DNA of 64,000 nucleotides from CAZEWZ01 sp964516765 (GTDB lineage: Bacteria; Bacteroidota; Bacteroidia; Flavobacteriales; UBA7430), in the NCBI GenBank assembly GCA_964516765.1, contig CAZEWZ010000004.1:51968-115967 (forward strand), read 5' to 3'. Under the pieces are notes generated by a model. The model was not told the origin of the DNA, searched no databases, and was given only the letters and a program-made list of their open reading frames with translations. Made by a program: the position numbers and the translations under genes. Positions 1 through 9,698 of this stretch are shown in pieces. Numbering within the stretch: the stretch's first letter is position 1; each line of letters opens with the position of its first letter.

Positions 1-2004
1 CAACAGGTCATTCTCAACAATATTCACATCAACATGAATGGCTACTGTTTCGTACTGGTCTTTTAAACCATACGAAACAAAAGTATTACTGTCTTTTATA
101 CGGTAAACAAAATTCGATCGCCCCAAAATCATTCCTTGATTAATCATCTTTTTGAAAGGTTCTGTTTCAGACACAAATCCTCGATCAAATAAAAACTTCA
201 TCCAAAATCTAGAATATAAAAGATGCCCAGTAGCGTGTTCTGAGCCTCCGATATAAAGATCTACATTTCGCCAATAGGACTGCGCTTCCTTAGAAACAAA
301 TTCACCTTCATTCTCTGCATCCATATACCTCATAAAGTACCAGGAAGAACCTGCCCAACCGGGCATTGTATTGGTTTCATAGGGCATTCCCATTGAGTTG
401 ACCCAATTCTTTGCTCTTGCTAAAGGGGGCTGTCCGTCTTCGGTGGGCAAATATTTTTCTACTTCGGGTAAATTCAAGGGTAGTTCGTTATCGGAGAGTG
501 TTTTAGGTAAATCTCCATCAAAATAAATAGGAAAAGGCTCTCCCCAATATCGTTGACGAGAAAAAATTGCATCCCGCAATCGGTATTGAATTTTTCCTGA
601 ACCGAATCCTTCTGTCTCCATTTTGGAAATCACCCTATGGGTAGCTTCTGAGACAGACATGCCATCTAAAAAATCAGAATGAATCAAATTCCCAACTTTT
701 CCATCAAAAGATTCATATGGTAGATTACCTCCTTCTATGACTTGTAAAAGTGGAAGATCAAAATGCTTGGAAAAAGCAAAATCTCTGCTGTCATGTGCAG
801 GTACAGCCATCACAGCCCCAGTTCCGTAACTAGCTAGAACATAATCTCCAATCCACACCGGAATTTTATTTCCTGAAAATGGATGTATCGCATAGGCGCC
901 GGTAAATTGGCCTGAAACTGTTTTTACATCCGACATACGTTCTCTGTCAGAACGCTTTTTCGTTTTATCAATATATTCTTTAACTGCGGCCTTGTAAGAA
1001 GTAGTCGAAATGCGAGAAACAAAATCATGCTCTGGAGCCAGAGTCAAGTATGAGACTCCAAAAATAGTCTCTGGTCGGGTAGTAAACACTTCAATTTCTA
1101 AGGATTCCTCCTTAGATAAGGAGGTGCTTTCTATAACAAAACAGATGGTTGCTCCTTTAGAGCGTCCAATCCAATTTCTTTGTTGTTCTTTAATGGCTTC
1201 TGTCCAATCAAGAGGAGTAAGGTCGTCAATTAATCGCTGGGCATAAGCAGTTATCCGCATAGACCACTGCATCATTTTCTTTTGCATTACAGGATGTCCT
1301 CCCCTCTCTGACAGGCCGTCTTTGATTTCATCATTGGCTAGTACTGTCCCTAAGTTTGGGCACCAATTGACCATCGTTTCTGATCGAAAAGCAAGACGAT
1401 ATGCCAACAAAATGGTTTCTTTTTCTATTGCAGATTTAGCCTTCCATTCCAGAGCAGAAAAGGATCTTACTTCGTCGCAAGCGGCATTTACAAAACTATT
1501 TCCTTCTTGACAAAAACGCTTGACCAAAGAATCTATTGATTGTGCTTTATCTAGGTCAATACAGTACCATGAATTAAAAATTTGCTTGAAGATCCATTGT
1601 GTCCATTTATAATATTCAGGCGCACTCGTCCTTACTTCTCTGTCCCAATCAAATGAAAATCCAATTTTGTCTAACTGTTCTCTATACCGAGAAATATTAG
1701 TCTGCGTAGTGAGCGCAGGATGCTGGCCTGTTTGAATAGCGTATTGTTCGGCAGGCAAACCAAAAGCATCATAACCCATGGGGTGAAGCACATTAAATCC
1801 CTTTTGACGCTTGTATCGCGCATAAATATCTGAAGCGATATAACCCAGGGGATGACCAACATGTAAACCTGCTCCAGAGGGATAAGGGAACATATCCAAA
1901 ATATAATATTTAGGTTTGTTTGACTGAGCATCAACTTTAAAAGGCTTCTGTTTTGCCCAATTCTTATGCCATTTTTCTTCAATGCTTGTAAAATGATACT
2001 CCAT
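1..2004 (-). CDS. leuS: Leucyl-tRNA synthetase, 3' end missing (runs off window)
   Basis: Charges tRNA-Leu with leucine in the cytoplasm (class I aminoacyl-tRNA synthetase). The frame is open from the ATG at 2004 to the window edge, giving the first 668 codons of a protein that usually has 800-930 residues. The HIGH signature appears as HVGH at residues 48-51, following DMFPYPSGAG. The editing-domain region follows, then a WAGSSWYFMR-type segment with GGSEHATGHLLYSRFW near the left edge. The KMSKS loop and anticodon-binding domain lie outside the window. A TAnnTTTG element sits 56 nt upstream. It is transcribed divergently from dnaG. Identity is very secure; only the C-terminal part is unseen. 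Confidence 0.97.
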   Translation of the reverse strand, partial: MEYHFTSIEEKWHKNWAKQKPFKVDAQSNKPKYYILDMFPYPSGAGLHVGHPLGYIASDIYARYKRQKGFNVLHPMGYDAFGLPAEQYAIQTGQHPALTTQTNISRYREQLDKIGFSFDWDREVRTSAPEYYKWTQWIFKQIFNSWYCIDLDKAQSIDSLVKRFCQEGNSFVNAACDEVRSFSALEWKAKSAIEKETILLAYRLAFRSETMVNWCPNLGTVLANDEIKDGLSERGGHPVMQKKMMQWSMRITAYAQRLIDDLTPLDWTEAIKEQQRNWIGRSKGATICFVIESTSLSKEESLEIEVFTTRPETIFGVSYLTLAPEHDFVSRISTTSYKAAVKEYIDKTKKRSDRERMSDVKTVSGQFTGAYAIHPFSGNKIPVWIGDYVLASYGTGAVMAVPAHDSRDFAFSKHFDLPLLQVIEGGNLPYESFDGKVGNLIHSDFLDGMSVSEATHRVISKMETEGFGSGKIQYRLRDAIFSRQRYWGEPFPIYFDGDLPKTLSDNELPLNLPEVEKYLPTEDGQPPLARAKNWVNSMGMPYETNTMPGWAGSSWYFMRYMDAENEGEFVSKEAQSYWRNVDLYIGGSEHATGHLLYSRFWMKFLFDRGFVSETEPFKKMINQGMILGRSNFVYRIKDSNTFVSYGLKDQYETVAIHVDVNIVENDLL

Positions 2005-2059
2005 CTGATTCCTGTTCTTCTAATTTATCCCGGATTTTAGGGACTTTTTTTGACTGACA

Positions 2060-2067
2060 CAAAGATA
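2060..2067 (-). promoter_or_regulatory. Putative -7 promoter element of leuS
   Basis: TATCTTTG on the minus strand matches the Bacteroidota -7 consensus TAnnTTTG, 56 nt upstream of the leuS ATG. No clear TTG -33 element is visible at the usual spacing, so this is a motif match only. Confidence 0.4.
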
Positions 2068-2182
2068 TGTTTTTTAATGAATTGTAGACTGGTGGTGGAA
2101 GGTAGGACTTTTCACATAGAGGATAAAAACAAAAAACAATAAAGCATAAAATTTAGTATTTTAGCTACCTAAACTAAGGCTC

Positions 2183-4108
2183 TTGATTCCAAAAGAAACC
2201 ATTGATTTAATTTTTGAAACCGCTCGCATAGACGAGGTGATTGGAGACTTTGTGCAGCTAAAAAAGCGTGGAGTAAATCTTTTGGGAAACTGTCCTTTTC
2301 ACGACGAAAAGACACCATCATTTACCGTTTCACCCACCAAAGGTATATACAAATGCTTTGGTTGTGGAAAAGGGGGAAATTCGGTAAATTTTGTAATGGA
2401 TCACGAGCATTTTAGCTATCCAGAAGCCCTAAAGTTTTTGGCAAACAAATACAATATTTTTATTGAGGAAACTGTTCGAACACCTGAACAAGAAGAAGCA
2501 GCAAGCGAGCGAGAAAGCATGTTTGTGGTCAGTAATCAGGCAAGCGTATATTTTCAAGGCCAGCTTTTCAATTCGGAAGAAGGCCGTGCAGTAGGACTGA
2601 GTTATTTTAAAGAAAGAGGATTTAGAGAAGACACCCTCAAAAAGTTTCAGTTGGGATACAGTCCAGAAAAAAATGATGCTTTTAGTGATTTCGCTCTGAA
2701 GGAAGGGTTCAAACGATCTTTCCTAGAAAAAACAGGTCTCATAATTACAAAAGAATCAAAAAACTATGATCGATTTCGGGGCCGAGTAATGTTTCCTATT
2801 CATTCCTTGTCTGGAAGAGTATTGGGTTTTGGAGGACGGATTTTAAAAAACAATGTCAAAGCGGCCAAATACCTCAATTCTCCAGAAAGCGATATTTATC
2901 ATAAGAGTAAAATATTATATGGATTATACTTTGCAAAAAATAGCATTGTAAAAAAGAATCGTTGTCTTCTGGTAGAGGGCTACACAGATGTAGTGTCTAT
3001 ACATCAATCCGGAATTGAAAATGTTGTGGCTTCATCGGGAACCTCTTTAACGATTGATCAGATCAAATTAATCCATCGGTTCACCAACAATATTACTCTG
3101 CTTTTTGACGGAGACACTGCGGGTCTTAAAGCAGCAATGAGGGGCGTTAACTTGATTTTACAAGAGGGTTTAAATGTAAAAGTACTGACATTTCCAGACG
3201 GTGAAGATCCAGACTCTTATGCCAAAAAAGTTAGTTCTCAGGAGCTTGAGGACTATATTAAAGGAGAAGCAAAAGATTTTATAGCCTTCAAATGCTCTTT
3301 GCTTCTTAAAGAAGCAAAAGAAGACCCTATCAAAAGAGCCGAACTTATTAAAGATGTCTCGGCAACCATCGGATTAATTCCTGATTATGTATCTCGAACT
3401 GTATATGCGCAAACGTCCTCAAAAATATTAGGCGTAGAGGAACAAGTAATTTTTTCTAGCATTGACCAATCTCGTTCGGGAAAACAAGAAAGTAAAAAAC
3501 AGCCTCTTCAAGTTGTTTTTAAAGGACTAAAACAAGCAAATAAACCCGATAAATTAAATGTAAGTCTAGAAGAATCTACCCTCATTCGCTTGCTGGTTTT
3601 ATACGGTACATATCCCCTGGATTTCGAGTATGAAAATGAGGATGGAGAAACGGAAATCACCACTTTGTATTGTGCTACATTTATCATGTCCGAATTGGCG
3701 GTGGACCAAATTGAATTTTCTGATACAATCTTCAAAAAAATATATTTAGAATTTACTCAAAGGTTCGAAACGGATGAAACAATCTTAAATGATAAACATT
3801 TTATCCAGCACAGCGATCCAGAAATTTCTCAAGCTGCATCTGAATTTCTAAGTCAGAAACACGAATTAAGTGATTGGGGCAAAAAAGAAATTTTTGTCCC
3901 AACAGAAAAGGAAAAGCTCTTTGACTTGGTTAATGAGGGAGTGATTCGACTTAAATCCAAGCAGGTAAAATTGAAAATTGAAGGAATGCTCCTTCGAATG
4001 AAAAACAATGAAGTTATAGGAGATGAGCGTTCAAAATTTATGGCTCTTTTCCAACAGCTCAATGAGCTTTCAATGATCATTGACAAAAAGTTAGGTCGAG
4101 AGTGTTAA
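2183..4108 (+). CDS. dnaG: DNA primase DnaG
   Basis: Synthesises RNA primers for replication together with the replicative helicase. The protein has 641 residues. The N-terminal CHC2 zinc finger has ligands C37, H40, C58 and C61. The TOPRIM catalytic core follows, with LLVEGYTDVV near residue 260 and LLFDGDTAG near 310. The C-terminal part is the variable helicase-interaction region. The chosen start is a TTG at 2183, because MIPKETID aligns with the usual DnaG N-terminus and no ATG lies nearby. An AAGG sequence 5 nt upstream may act as a weak ribosome binding site. It converges on recJ, with only 2 nt between the stop codons. Confidence 0.96.
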   Translation: MIPKETIDLIFETARIDEVIGDFVQLKKRGVNLLGNCPFHDEKTPSFTVSPTKGIYKCFGCGKGGNSVNFVMDHEHFSYPEALKFLANKYNIFIEETVRTPEQEEAASERESMFVVSNQASVYFQGQLFNSEEGRAVGLSYFKERGFREDTLKKFQLGYSPEKNDAFSDFALKEGFKRSFLEKTGLIITKESKNYDRFRGRVMFPIHSLSGRVLGFGGRILKNNVKAAKYLNSPESDIYHKSKILYGLYFAKNSIVKKNRCLLVEGYTDVVSIHQSGIENVVASSGTSLTIDQIKLIHRFTNNITLLFDGDTAGLKAAMRGVNLILQEGLNVKVLTFPDGEDPDSYAKKVSSQELEDYIKGEAKDFIAFKCSLLLKEAKEDPIKRAELIKDVSATIGLIPDYVSRTVYAQTSSKILGVEEQVIFSSIDQSRSGKQESKKQPLQVVFKGLKQANKPDKLNVSLEESTLIRLLVLYGTYPLDFEYENEDGETEITTLYCATFIMSELAVDQIEFSDTIFKKIYLEFTQRFETDETILNDKHFIQHSDPEISQAASEFLSQKHELSDWGKKEIFVPTEKEKLFDLVNEGVIRLKSKQVKLKIEGMLLRMKNNEVIGDERSKFMALFQQLNELSMIIDKKLGREC

Positions 4109-4110
4109 AA

Positions 4111-5820
4111 CTAGTGAATTTTTAAATCCTTCGCCCCTAGTTGCAAACTAGTATGACCTTTCCAATGATTTTCTTGAATTGCATAACAAAGATCAAATCC
4201 CAATCCACTTGAAAGTTTTTCCGCATGATTACCCAAATTAAACCCAATACCATTCATTAAGAGTTCAGGCTCTTTTTTTGAGTATACTTGCAATTTTAAG
4301 TGCTCATTTTCTTGTCCGACTGATCGACTTCCCTTATCTGTGACTTTTCGAGTGCAAAATAAAGGCGCTCGATTCTCGGGTCCAAAAGGTTCAAATTGCC
4401 TAATAATGTTGTAAAAACTCTGGGTAATCTGTGAGAATTCTAATTCGGTATCAATATCAAAAATTTCGGCCTTTTGCTCCGAAGAAATTCGTTCTAAAAT
4501 AACTTGGTTAAAAGCTGCTTTAAAAGCATCATAATTCTCTTGCTTGAGGGTTAGTCCAGCAGCATATTTATGTCCACCAAACTGTTCTATGTGCATTTCG
4601 CATTCAGACAAAGCGGCATACACATCAAAACCCTTGACGGAACGGACTGATGCTACTAATAAGCCATTACTTTTAGTAAAGACTATTGTAGGACGATAAT
4701 AGGTTTCAATCAGTCTAGAAGCAACAATGCCAATGACTCCCTTGTGCCAATTTTCGTTATAAACAACTGTCGCTGGATCGTCTTCCTGATTTAGTTTTTT
4801 TATTTGAATCAAAGCTTCTTGAGTAATTCGTTGGTCTTCTGACCTTCGATTTGAATTAAACTCTTCAATTTCTAGAGCGAACTTTTGGGCTTGGGATTCG
4901 TTTTCCTCAATGAGAAGACTAACAGCAAAATGTGCATGTTTCATTCTTCCTGCGGCATTAATTCTAGGGGCAATGGTAAATACTACATCGGTAATAGTCA
5001 TAGAACCAAAATGCTTATGGCCGAGCATTAAAGAACGTATTCCAACTCTTGGTTGCTCGTTCAAAAGTTTCATTCCATAAAAGGTTAATATTCTATTTTC
5101 ACCAATCATTGGGACAATATCCGCCCCGGTAGCCGTCGCAACCAGATCTAAATAATCATAAGCGATTTCTTTGGGAAGCTTTTGATTGCTTAAATAGGCT
5201 TGAATCAGTTTGAAGCCAACCCCACATCCACATAACCCCTTGAAAGGATATGAGCAATCATTTCTCTTAGGGTCTAATACTGCAAAAGCAATAGGTAACT
5301 GTTCTCCCGGAAGATGATGGTCGCAAACAATGACATCCATTCTATTCTTTTGCGCATACGCAATTTTATCTAGTGCCTTTACGCCACAGTCCAAAGAAAT
5401 CATTAAGCTACATTTGTTTTCTAGAGCGTCGTTTATCCCCTGAAAAGATATACCATAACCCTCTTGGTATCTATCGGGAATATAATAGTCACATTTCGCA
5501 CCTTGACTTTTCAAGAACATATACATCATGCTTACCGAAGAGGTTCCATCGACATCGTAATCACCATACACCCTAATTTTTTCTTGGCAATCTATCGCTA
5601 AAGCAATTCTCTTGACTGCCTTGTCCATGTCTTTCATTAAAAAAGGATCATGGAGCAATTCTAATTCTGGTCGAAAAAAAGTTTTCGCTTGCGCAAAGGT
5701 ATGGATGCCTCTAGATACAAGAAGTGAACAAACTACCCTAGATACTCCCAGAACTTGACTCAATTCGTATACTTTTCTATTGTCGGGTTTCTTTTTAAAC
5801 TTCCAAATTTTTTCTCGCAT
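4111..5820 (-). CDS. recJ: Single-stranded-DNA exonuclease RecJ
   Basis: 5'-3' single-strand DNA exonuclease of recombination and mismatch or base-excision repair. The 569 residues match the normal RecJ core length. The DHH phosphoesterase motifs are visible: YGDYDVDGTS at 85-94 supplies metal-binding aspartates, and CDHH has DHH at 167-169. A later GGHKYAAG segment is the DHHA1 GGGH-type motif, and an OB-fold-like C-terminus follows. The ATG at 5820 is the first methionine and fits the family N-terminus. It is convergent with dnaG and lies 42 nt downstream of rsmI on the same strand, so the two may be co-transcribed. Confidence 0.95.
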   Translation of the reverse strand: MREKIWKFKKKPDNRKVYELSQVLGVSRVVCSLLVSRGIHTFAQAKTFFRPELELLHDPFLMKDMDKAVKRIALAIDCQEKIRVYGDYDVDGTSSVSMMYMFLKSQGAKCDYYIPDRYQEGYGISFQGINDALENKCSLMISLDCGVKALDKIAYAQKNRMDVIVCDHHLPGEQLPIAFAVLDPKRNDCSYPFKGLCGCGVGFKLIQAYLSNQKLPKEIAYDYLDLVATATGADIVPMIGENRILTFYGMKLLNEQPRVGIRSLMLGHKHFGSMTITDVVFTIAPRINAAGRMKHAHFAVSLLIEENESQAQKFALEIEEFNSNRRSEDQRITQEALIQIKKLNQEDDPATVVYNENWHKGVIGIVASRLIETYYRPTIVFTKSNGLLVASVRSVKGFDVYAALSECEMHIEQFGGHKYAAGLTLKQENYDAFKAAFNQVILERISSEQKAEIFDIDTELEFSQITQSFYNIIRQFEPFGPENRAPLFCTRKVTDKGSRSVGQENEHLKLQVYSKKEPELLMNGIGFNLGNHAEKLSSGLGFDLCYAIQENHWKGHTSLQLGAKDLKIH

Positions 5821-5862
5821 GAATATCTTAACTTAATGTGAAATGAGCACAATAGAAGGGCC

Positions 5863-6546
5863 CTATTTGGTCGCCTTGACCGCAGCCTCAATAACAAGGA
5901 CAAACTCCCCTTTTGGGGGCTTTGCTTCAAAATGAGTTAACAATTCAGAAACGGTTCCGCGTTGTGTTTCTTCGAACATTTTAGAAATCTCTCGGATGAC
6001 AGAAAGTTTTCTGTCTGCTCCTAAAAACTCTTTTAGTTGTTTTAATGTTTTTACTATTTTGTGAGGAGACTCATAGAACACAATCGTCTTACTTTGGTCT
6101 TTCCAACTCTTTATTCGTGTCTGACGACCTTTTTTGGGCGGAAGAAAACCCTCAAAAATAAACCGATCCGAGGGAAATCCAGACTGAACTAAAGCGGGTA
6201 TAAGAGCAGTTGCTCCTGGCAAACACTCTGTGGGAATAGATGCTGCAACACAGGCCCTGACCAATAGAAAACCCGGATCTGAAATCCCGGGAGTCCCTGC
6301 ATCCGAAATTAAAGAAATTTGGGTCCCAGACTTAAGCTTCTCAATGATTCTATCGAGCATTTTATGCTCGTTGTGCATGTGAAAAGACTGCATGGAAGTA
6401 GCTATATCAAAATGCTTTAAAAGCTTTCCTGAAGTACGCGTATCTTCGGCCAAGATCAAATCAGACTCTTTAAGTATCCGAATTGCGCGTAGCGTAATAT
6501 CCTCTAGATTTCCTATGGGTGTAGGGACCAGAAATAGTTTAGACAT
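5863..6546 (-). CDS. rsmI: 16S rRNA (cytidine-1402-2'-O)-methyltransferase
   Basis: Methylates the 2'-hydroxyl of C1402 in the 16S rRNA decoding centre, using S-adenosylmethionine. The 227 residues are slightly shorter than the E. coli protein but cover the tetrapyrrole-methylase-like fold. The N-terminal LVPTPIGNLEDITLRA signature and ISDAGTPGISDPG loop are diagnostic of RsmI. It is divergent from tdk, and the intergenic space holds a striking inverted repeat (6562-6616). recJ lies 42 nt downstream. Confidence 0.95.
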   Translation of the reverse strand: MSKLFLVPTPIGNLEDITLRAIRILKESDLILAEDTRTSGKLLKHFDIATSMQSFHMHNEHKMLDRIIEKLKSGTQISLISDAGTPGISDPGFLLVRACVAASIPTECLPGATALIPALVQSGFPSDRFIFEGFLPPKKGRQTRIKSWKDQSKTIVFYESPHKIVKTLKQLKEFLGADRKLSVIREISKMFEETQRGTVSELLTHFEAKPPKGEFVLVIEAAVKATK

Positions 6547-6561
6547 ATTCTATAATTTACT

Positions 6562-6616
6562 CAAACAAATTAAATAAAAATAGGAGGGAACAAAGCGTTT
6601 TTATTAAATTTGTTTG
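6562..6616. repeat. 19-bp near-perfect inverted repeat between divergent rsmI and tdk
   Basis: Arms at 6562-6580 and 6598-6616 are reverse complements apart from two central positions, with a 17-nt spacer. The right arm contains a perfect TAnnTTTG element for tdk. The left arm contains a one-mismatch copy (TTAATTTG) facing rsmI. This is consistent with symmetric divergent promoters or a dimeric operator. Confidence 0.6.
6605..6612 (+). promoter_or_regulatory. Putative -7 promoter element of tdk
   Basis: TAAATTTG fits the Bacteroidota TAnnTTTG consensus, 20 nt upstream of the tdk ATG, and lies inside the right arm of the inverted repeat. No clear TTG is visible at the -33 position. Confidence 0.45.
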
Positions 6617-6632
6617 AAAGAAAATATGTAGT

Positions 6633-7214
6633 ATGTTCCAAGAAACTCCCGCACGTCATAAAAAAAACAAAGGCAGCATTGAAGTGATTTGCGGTTCGAT
6701 GTTCTCTGGAAAAACAGAAGAATTAATTCGTCGACTAAAAAGGGCTCAGTTTGCTCGACAGAATGTAGCCATTTTCAAACCTAATCTTGACACTCGATAC
6801 GATAAAAATAAAGTCATTTCTCACGATTTAAACGAGATTAATTCACAAGCCATCTCTAGCTCAAATATGTTGCTAGAAACTCATGGAAATATTGAAGTCG
6901 TCGGAATTGATGAGGCTCAATTTTTTGACATTGAGCTTCCCGCAGTATGTTCTGAACTCGCTTCCAGAGGAGTAAGAGTAATTGTCGCAGGTCTAGATAT
7001 GGATTATTTAGGAGTTCCATTTGGGCCAATGCCTAAACTTATGTCGATCGCAGAATTTATCACTAAAGTCCATGCAATTTGTATGGACTGTGGAGACTTA
7101 GCTCTTCATTCTCATAGAACTGCCACCTCAAAAGATCTCGTTCACATAGGAGAACAAAAGGAATATCAAGCTTTGTGCCGATTTTGTTTCGGAAAGAAAA
7201 CCCCCCCGCGATGA
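6633..7214 (+). CDS. tdk: Thymidine kinase
   Basis: Phosphorylates thymidine to dTMP in the salvage pathway. The 193 residues fit the type II (tetrameric, zinc-containing) family. The Walker A motif GSMFSGKT is at 21-28, and the VGIDEAQFF Walker B region follows. Two CxxC pairs (CMDC and CRFC) form the structural zinc site of the lasso domain. A short N-terminal RHKKNKGS stretch is typical of Bacteroidota orthologues. The last codons run through seven consecutive C bases, and the stop overlaps the murF-alr start as ATGA, suggesting translational coupling. Confidence 0.95.
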   Translation: MFQETPARHKKNKGSIEVICGSMFSGKTEELIRRLKRAQFARQNVAIFKPNLDTRYDKNKVISHDLNEINSQAISSSNMLLETHGNIEVVGIDEAQFFDIELPAVCSELASRGVRVIVAGLDMDYLGVPFGPMPKLMSIAEFITKVHAICMDCGDLALHSHRTATSKDLVHIGEQKEYQALCRFCFGKKTPPR

Positions 7215-9667
7215 TTTACATTTCTTATTCAGTCCAGGATATAAGTCTGCTTTGTAAAGCCAAAATTTTTGCGGGTACATCAGATGAAATGATCCATCAA
7301 ATTGTGCTGGATAGTCGAAAATCAAGCCCTGTTCATCATAGCCTTTTTATTGCCTTAAAAGGGCCGCATCATGACGGACACAATTATATTAAAGAACTAT
7401 ATGAGAAGGGCTTGAGAAATTTTATGATTAGTAACGATGACATTCATTATATACATTTTCCAGAAGCTAATTTTATTCGAGTGGAAAATACATTAAGCGC
7501 ATTTCAGACGATTGCAAGAAACCACCGAAAGAAATTTTCTATCCCGGTGATTGGTATTACTGGAAGTCATGGGAAAACAATTGTAAAAGAATGGTTAAGT
7601 AGTTGTTTAAAAGGCCTATTCAATATCTCAAAAAATCCAAAGAGTTATAACTCTCAAACGGGAGTAGCCTTATCAATATTGGGAATAAAGCAAGAAGCGG
7701 AATGGGGTCTTTTTGAAGCGGGAATTTCTCAAACAAATGAAATGGTATCGCTCGAGAAAATGATCCAGCCTTCTTTGGGAATATTCACCAATATAGGGGA
7801 TGCTCATTCCAAAAATTTCACCACTATAAAGGCAAAAATCGAAGAGAAATTGCATCTCTTTTCTTCTGTAAAAACCTTAATTTACTGTAAAGATCATGCG
7901 GAAATACACCAAGAGATCTCAACGCAAGTTAGTGCTGAAATTTGTTCTTGGTCCTTTGTTGATGCGAAGGCTTTTCTTTTTATAAAAAACTGCATACGAG
8001 AAAAGTATTGCTCAAAAATAACAATTTGCTATCAACAAAAAGACATTTTACTGACGATTCCTTTTGTCGATACAGCATCTATTGAAAACTGCCTCCATGT
8101 AATTTGTGCACTGCTTGTGATGAAGGTCGAAGTGTCTCATATAGAAAAGAAAATAAAAACTCTAAGAGCTCTAGAAATGCGTTTAGAGCTTCTCAAGGCC
8201 AAAGGGAATAGCTTGCTCATTAATGATGCATACAGTTCTGATCTTGACTCTCTAAAAATTGCCCTTGACTTTTTAGATCAACAAAGCGGAAACGCTAAAA
8301 AAGTTGCCATTCTTTCAGATTTAGACGAAACTGGGCGACCAAACAAAGAGCTTTTTCAAACCTTAGTGAAACTTTTAAAACAATTCAAGGTGCAAACATT
8401 GATTGGCGTGGGACCTGAATTTAGGGATTTCTCTTATTTATTCTCACATGGATACTTTTATGCAAGCACCCAAAACTTGCTAGATGATATAGAAAATATA
8501 GACTTAAAAGACGCCGCCATATTAATTAAAGGAGCTCGGAAATTTAAATTTGAACAAATTGCCGGAATTCTAGAACAAAAAAATCATGAGACTGTCTTAG
8601 AGGTGAATTTAAATGCCATAGCAGAAAACTTTCATTATTTCAAGAGTTTGCTACGAAGAGAAACTAAGGTAATGGTTATGGTCAAAGCATTTTCTTATGG
8701 CAACGGATCTTATGAAATTGCTCATCACCTAGAATATCATCAGGCAGATTATCTTGCGGTTGCTAATGTTGACGAAGGGATTTCTCTTCGAGAAAAAGGA
8801 ATAAAAACGCCCATCATGGTCCTCAATTCTGAAGAATCTCAGTTTCTTCAGCTCATTGAATATGAGCTTGAACCAGAAATCTTTAGCTTTAAACAGCTTT
8901 ATGCACTGCAGAAAATCTTAAAATATTTGGGACTTAAATCATACTCTACTCACCTTAAAATAGATACGGGAATGCGCAGGTTGGGATTTGAAATCACTGA
9001 GATTGACTCCTTATGTCATTGGTTGAAATCTCAAGAAGAAGTGAAAATAGCTACGGTATTTAGCCACTTAGCCAGTAGTGACAATCCAAAAGATCGTGAA
9101 TTTACGCTTAATCAAATTCATTCTTTCGAACAAGTATGTCAGACAATTAAACATACAGTACCTGGTAAATTCCTCAGACATATTCTTAATTCATCCGGTA
9201 TTATTTCTTATCCCGAAGCACGATTAGATATGGTTCGGCTTGGAATTGGACTCTATGGAATAGGAAAAGAAAACCTTAAAAATTGCAGTACTTTAAAATC
9301 GATGATTTCTCAAATAAAAAATATTTCACCGGGGCAAAGTGTGGGGTATGCCAGAAGCTATATCGCGAAGAATCAAATGCAGATTGCGGTTATTCCTATT
9401 GGATATGCAGACGGTTTAAGTAGGGGCTTAAGCAACGGCAAAGGAAAAGTTTATATCAAAGGCTGTGCCGCTCGGATTGTAGGAAGTGTATGCATGGACA
9501 TGTGTATGGTGGACGTTACAGATTTAAATGCAAAAGAAGGAGACCCTGTGATTATTTGGGATAAACAAGATCACATCTTAGATCTGGCAGACGCATTAAA
9601 TACAATCCCTTATGAAATATTATGCCAGGTATCCCAGAGAGTCAAGAGGATTTTCGTGCAAGAGTAA
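7211..9667 (+). CDS. Bifunctional MurF / alanine racemase fusion
   Basis: Fuses UDP-MurNAc-tripeptide:D-Ala-D-Ala ligase with a PLP-dependent alanine racemase, coupling D-alanine supply to cytoplasmic peptidoglycan precursor assembly. The product has 818 residues from the ATG at 7211, which overlaps the tdk stop by 4 nt. The frame stays open 12 codons upstream, but that extension lies inside tdk. The MurF half has the ATP loop GITGSHGKT at 115-123. The racemase half starts near residue 465, with PLP lysine K492 in VKAFSYGNG and the second catalytic base Y713 in GYARSY. The fusion is established in Bacteroidota. Both halves retain their active-site residues, so both activities are expected. 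Confidence 0.95.
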   Translation: MIYISYSVQDISLLCKAKIFAGTSDEMIHQIVLDSRKSSPVHHSLFIALKGPHHDGHNYIKELYEKGLRNFMISNDDIHYIHFPEANFIRVENTLSAFQTIARNHRKKFSIPVIGITGSHGKTIVKEWLSSCLKGLFNISKNPKSYNSQTGVALSILGIKQEAEWGLFEAGISQTNEMVSLEKMIQPSLGIFTNIGDAHSKNFTTIKAKIEEKLHLFSSVKTLIYCKDHAEIHQEISTQVSAEICSWSFVDAKAFLFIKNCIREKYCSKITICYQQKDILLTIPFVDTASIENCLHVICALLVMKVEVSHIEKKIKTLRALEMRLELLKAKGNSLLINDAYSSDLDSLKIALDFLDQQSGNAKKVAILSDLDETGRPNKELFQTLVKLLKQFKVQTLIGVGPEFRDFSYLFSHGYFYASTQNLLDDIENIDLKDAAILIKGARKFKFEQIAGILEQKNHETVLEVNLNAIAENFHYFKSLLRRETKVMVMVKAFSYGNGSYEIAHHLEYHQADYLAVANVDEGISLREKGIKTPIMVLNSEESQFLQLIEYELEPEIFSFKQLYALQKILKYLGLKSYSTHLKIDTGMRRLGFEITEIDSLCHWLKSQEEVKIATVFSHLASSDNPKDREFTLNQIHSFEQVCQTIKHTVPGKFLRHILNSSGIISYPEARLDMVRLGIGLYGIGKENLKNCSTLKSMISQIKNISPGQSVGYARSYIAKNQMQIAVIPIGYADGLSRGLSNGKGKVYIKGCAARIVGSVCMDMCMVDVTDLNAKEGDPVIIWDKQDHILDLADALNTIPYEILCQVSQRVKRIFVQE

Positions 9668-9698
9668 ATATCCTCTAAATCTGAATTCTATAGGCTTA

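Noticed and set aside
1671..1982. A 103-codon open frame on the minus strand
   Set aside because: It lies entirely within leuS in another frame, and its translation has no recognisable family features.
7175..7210. Upstream start for murF-alr
   Set aside because: It would lie inside tdk. The ATG at 7211 has the typical 4-nt overlap with the tdk stop and fits the MurF N-terminus.
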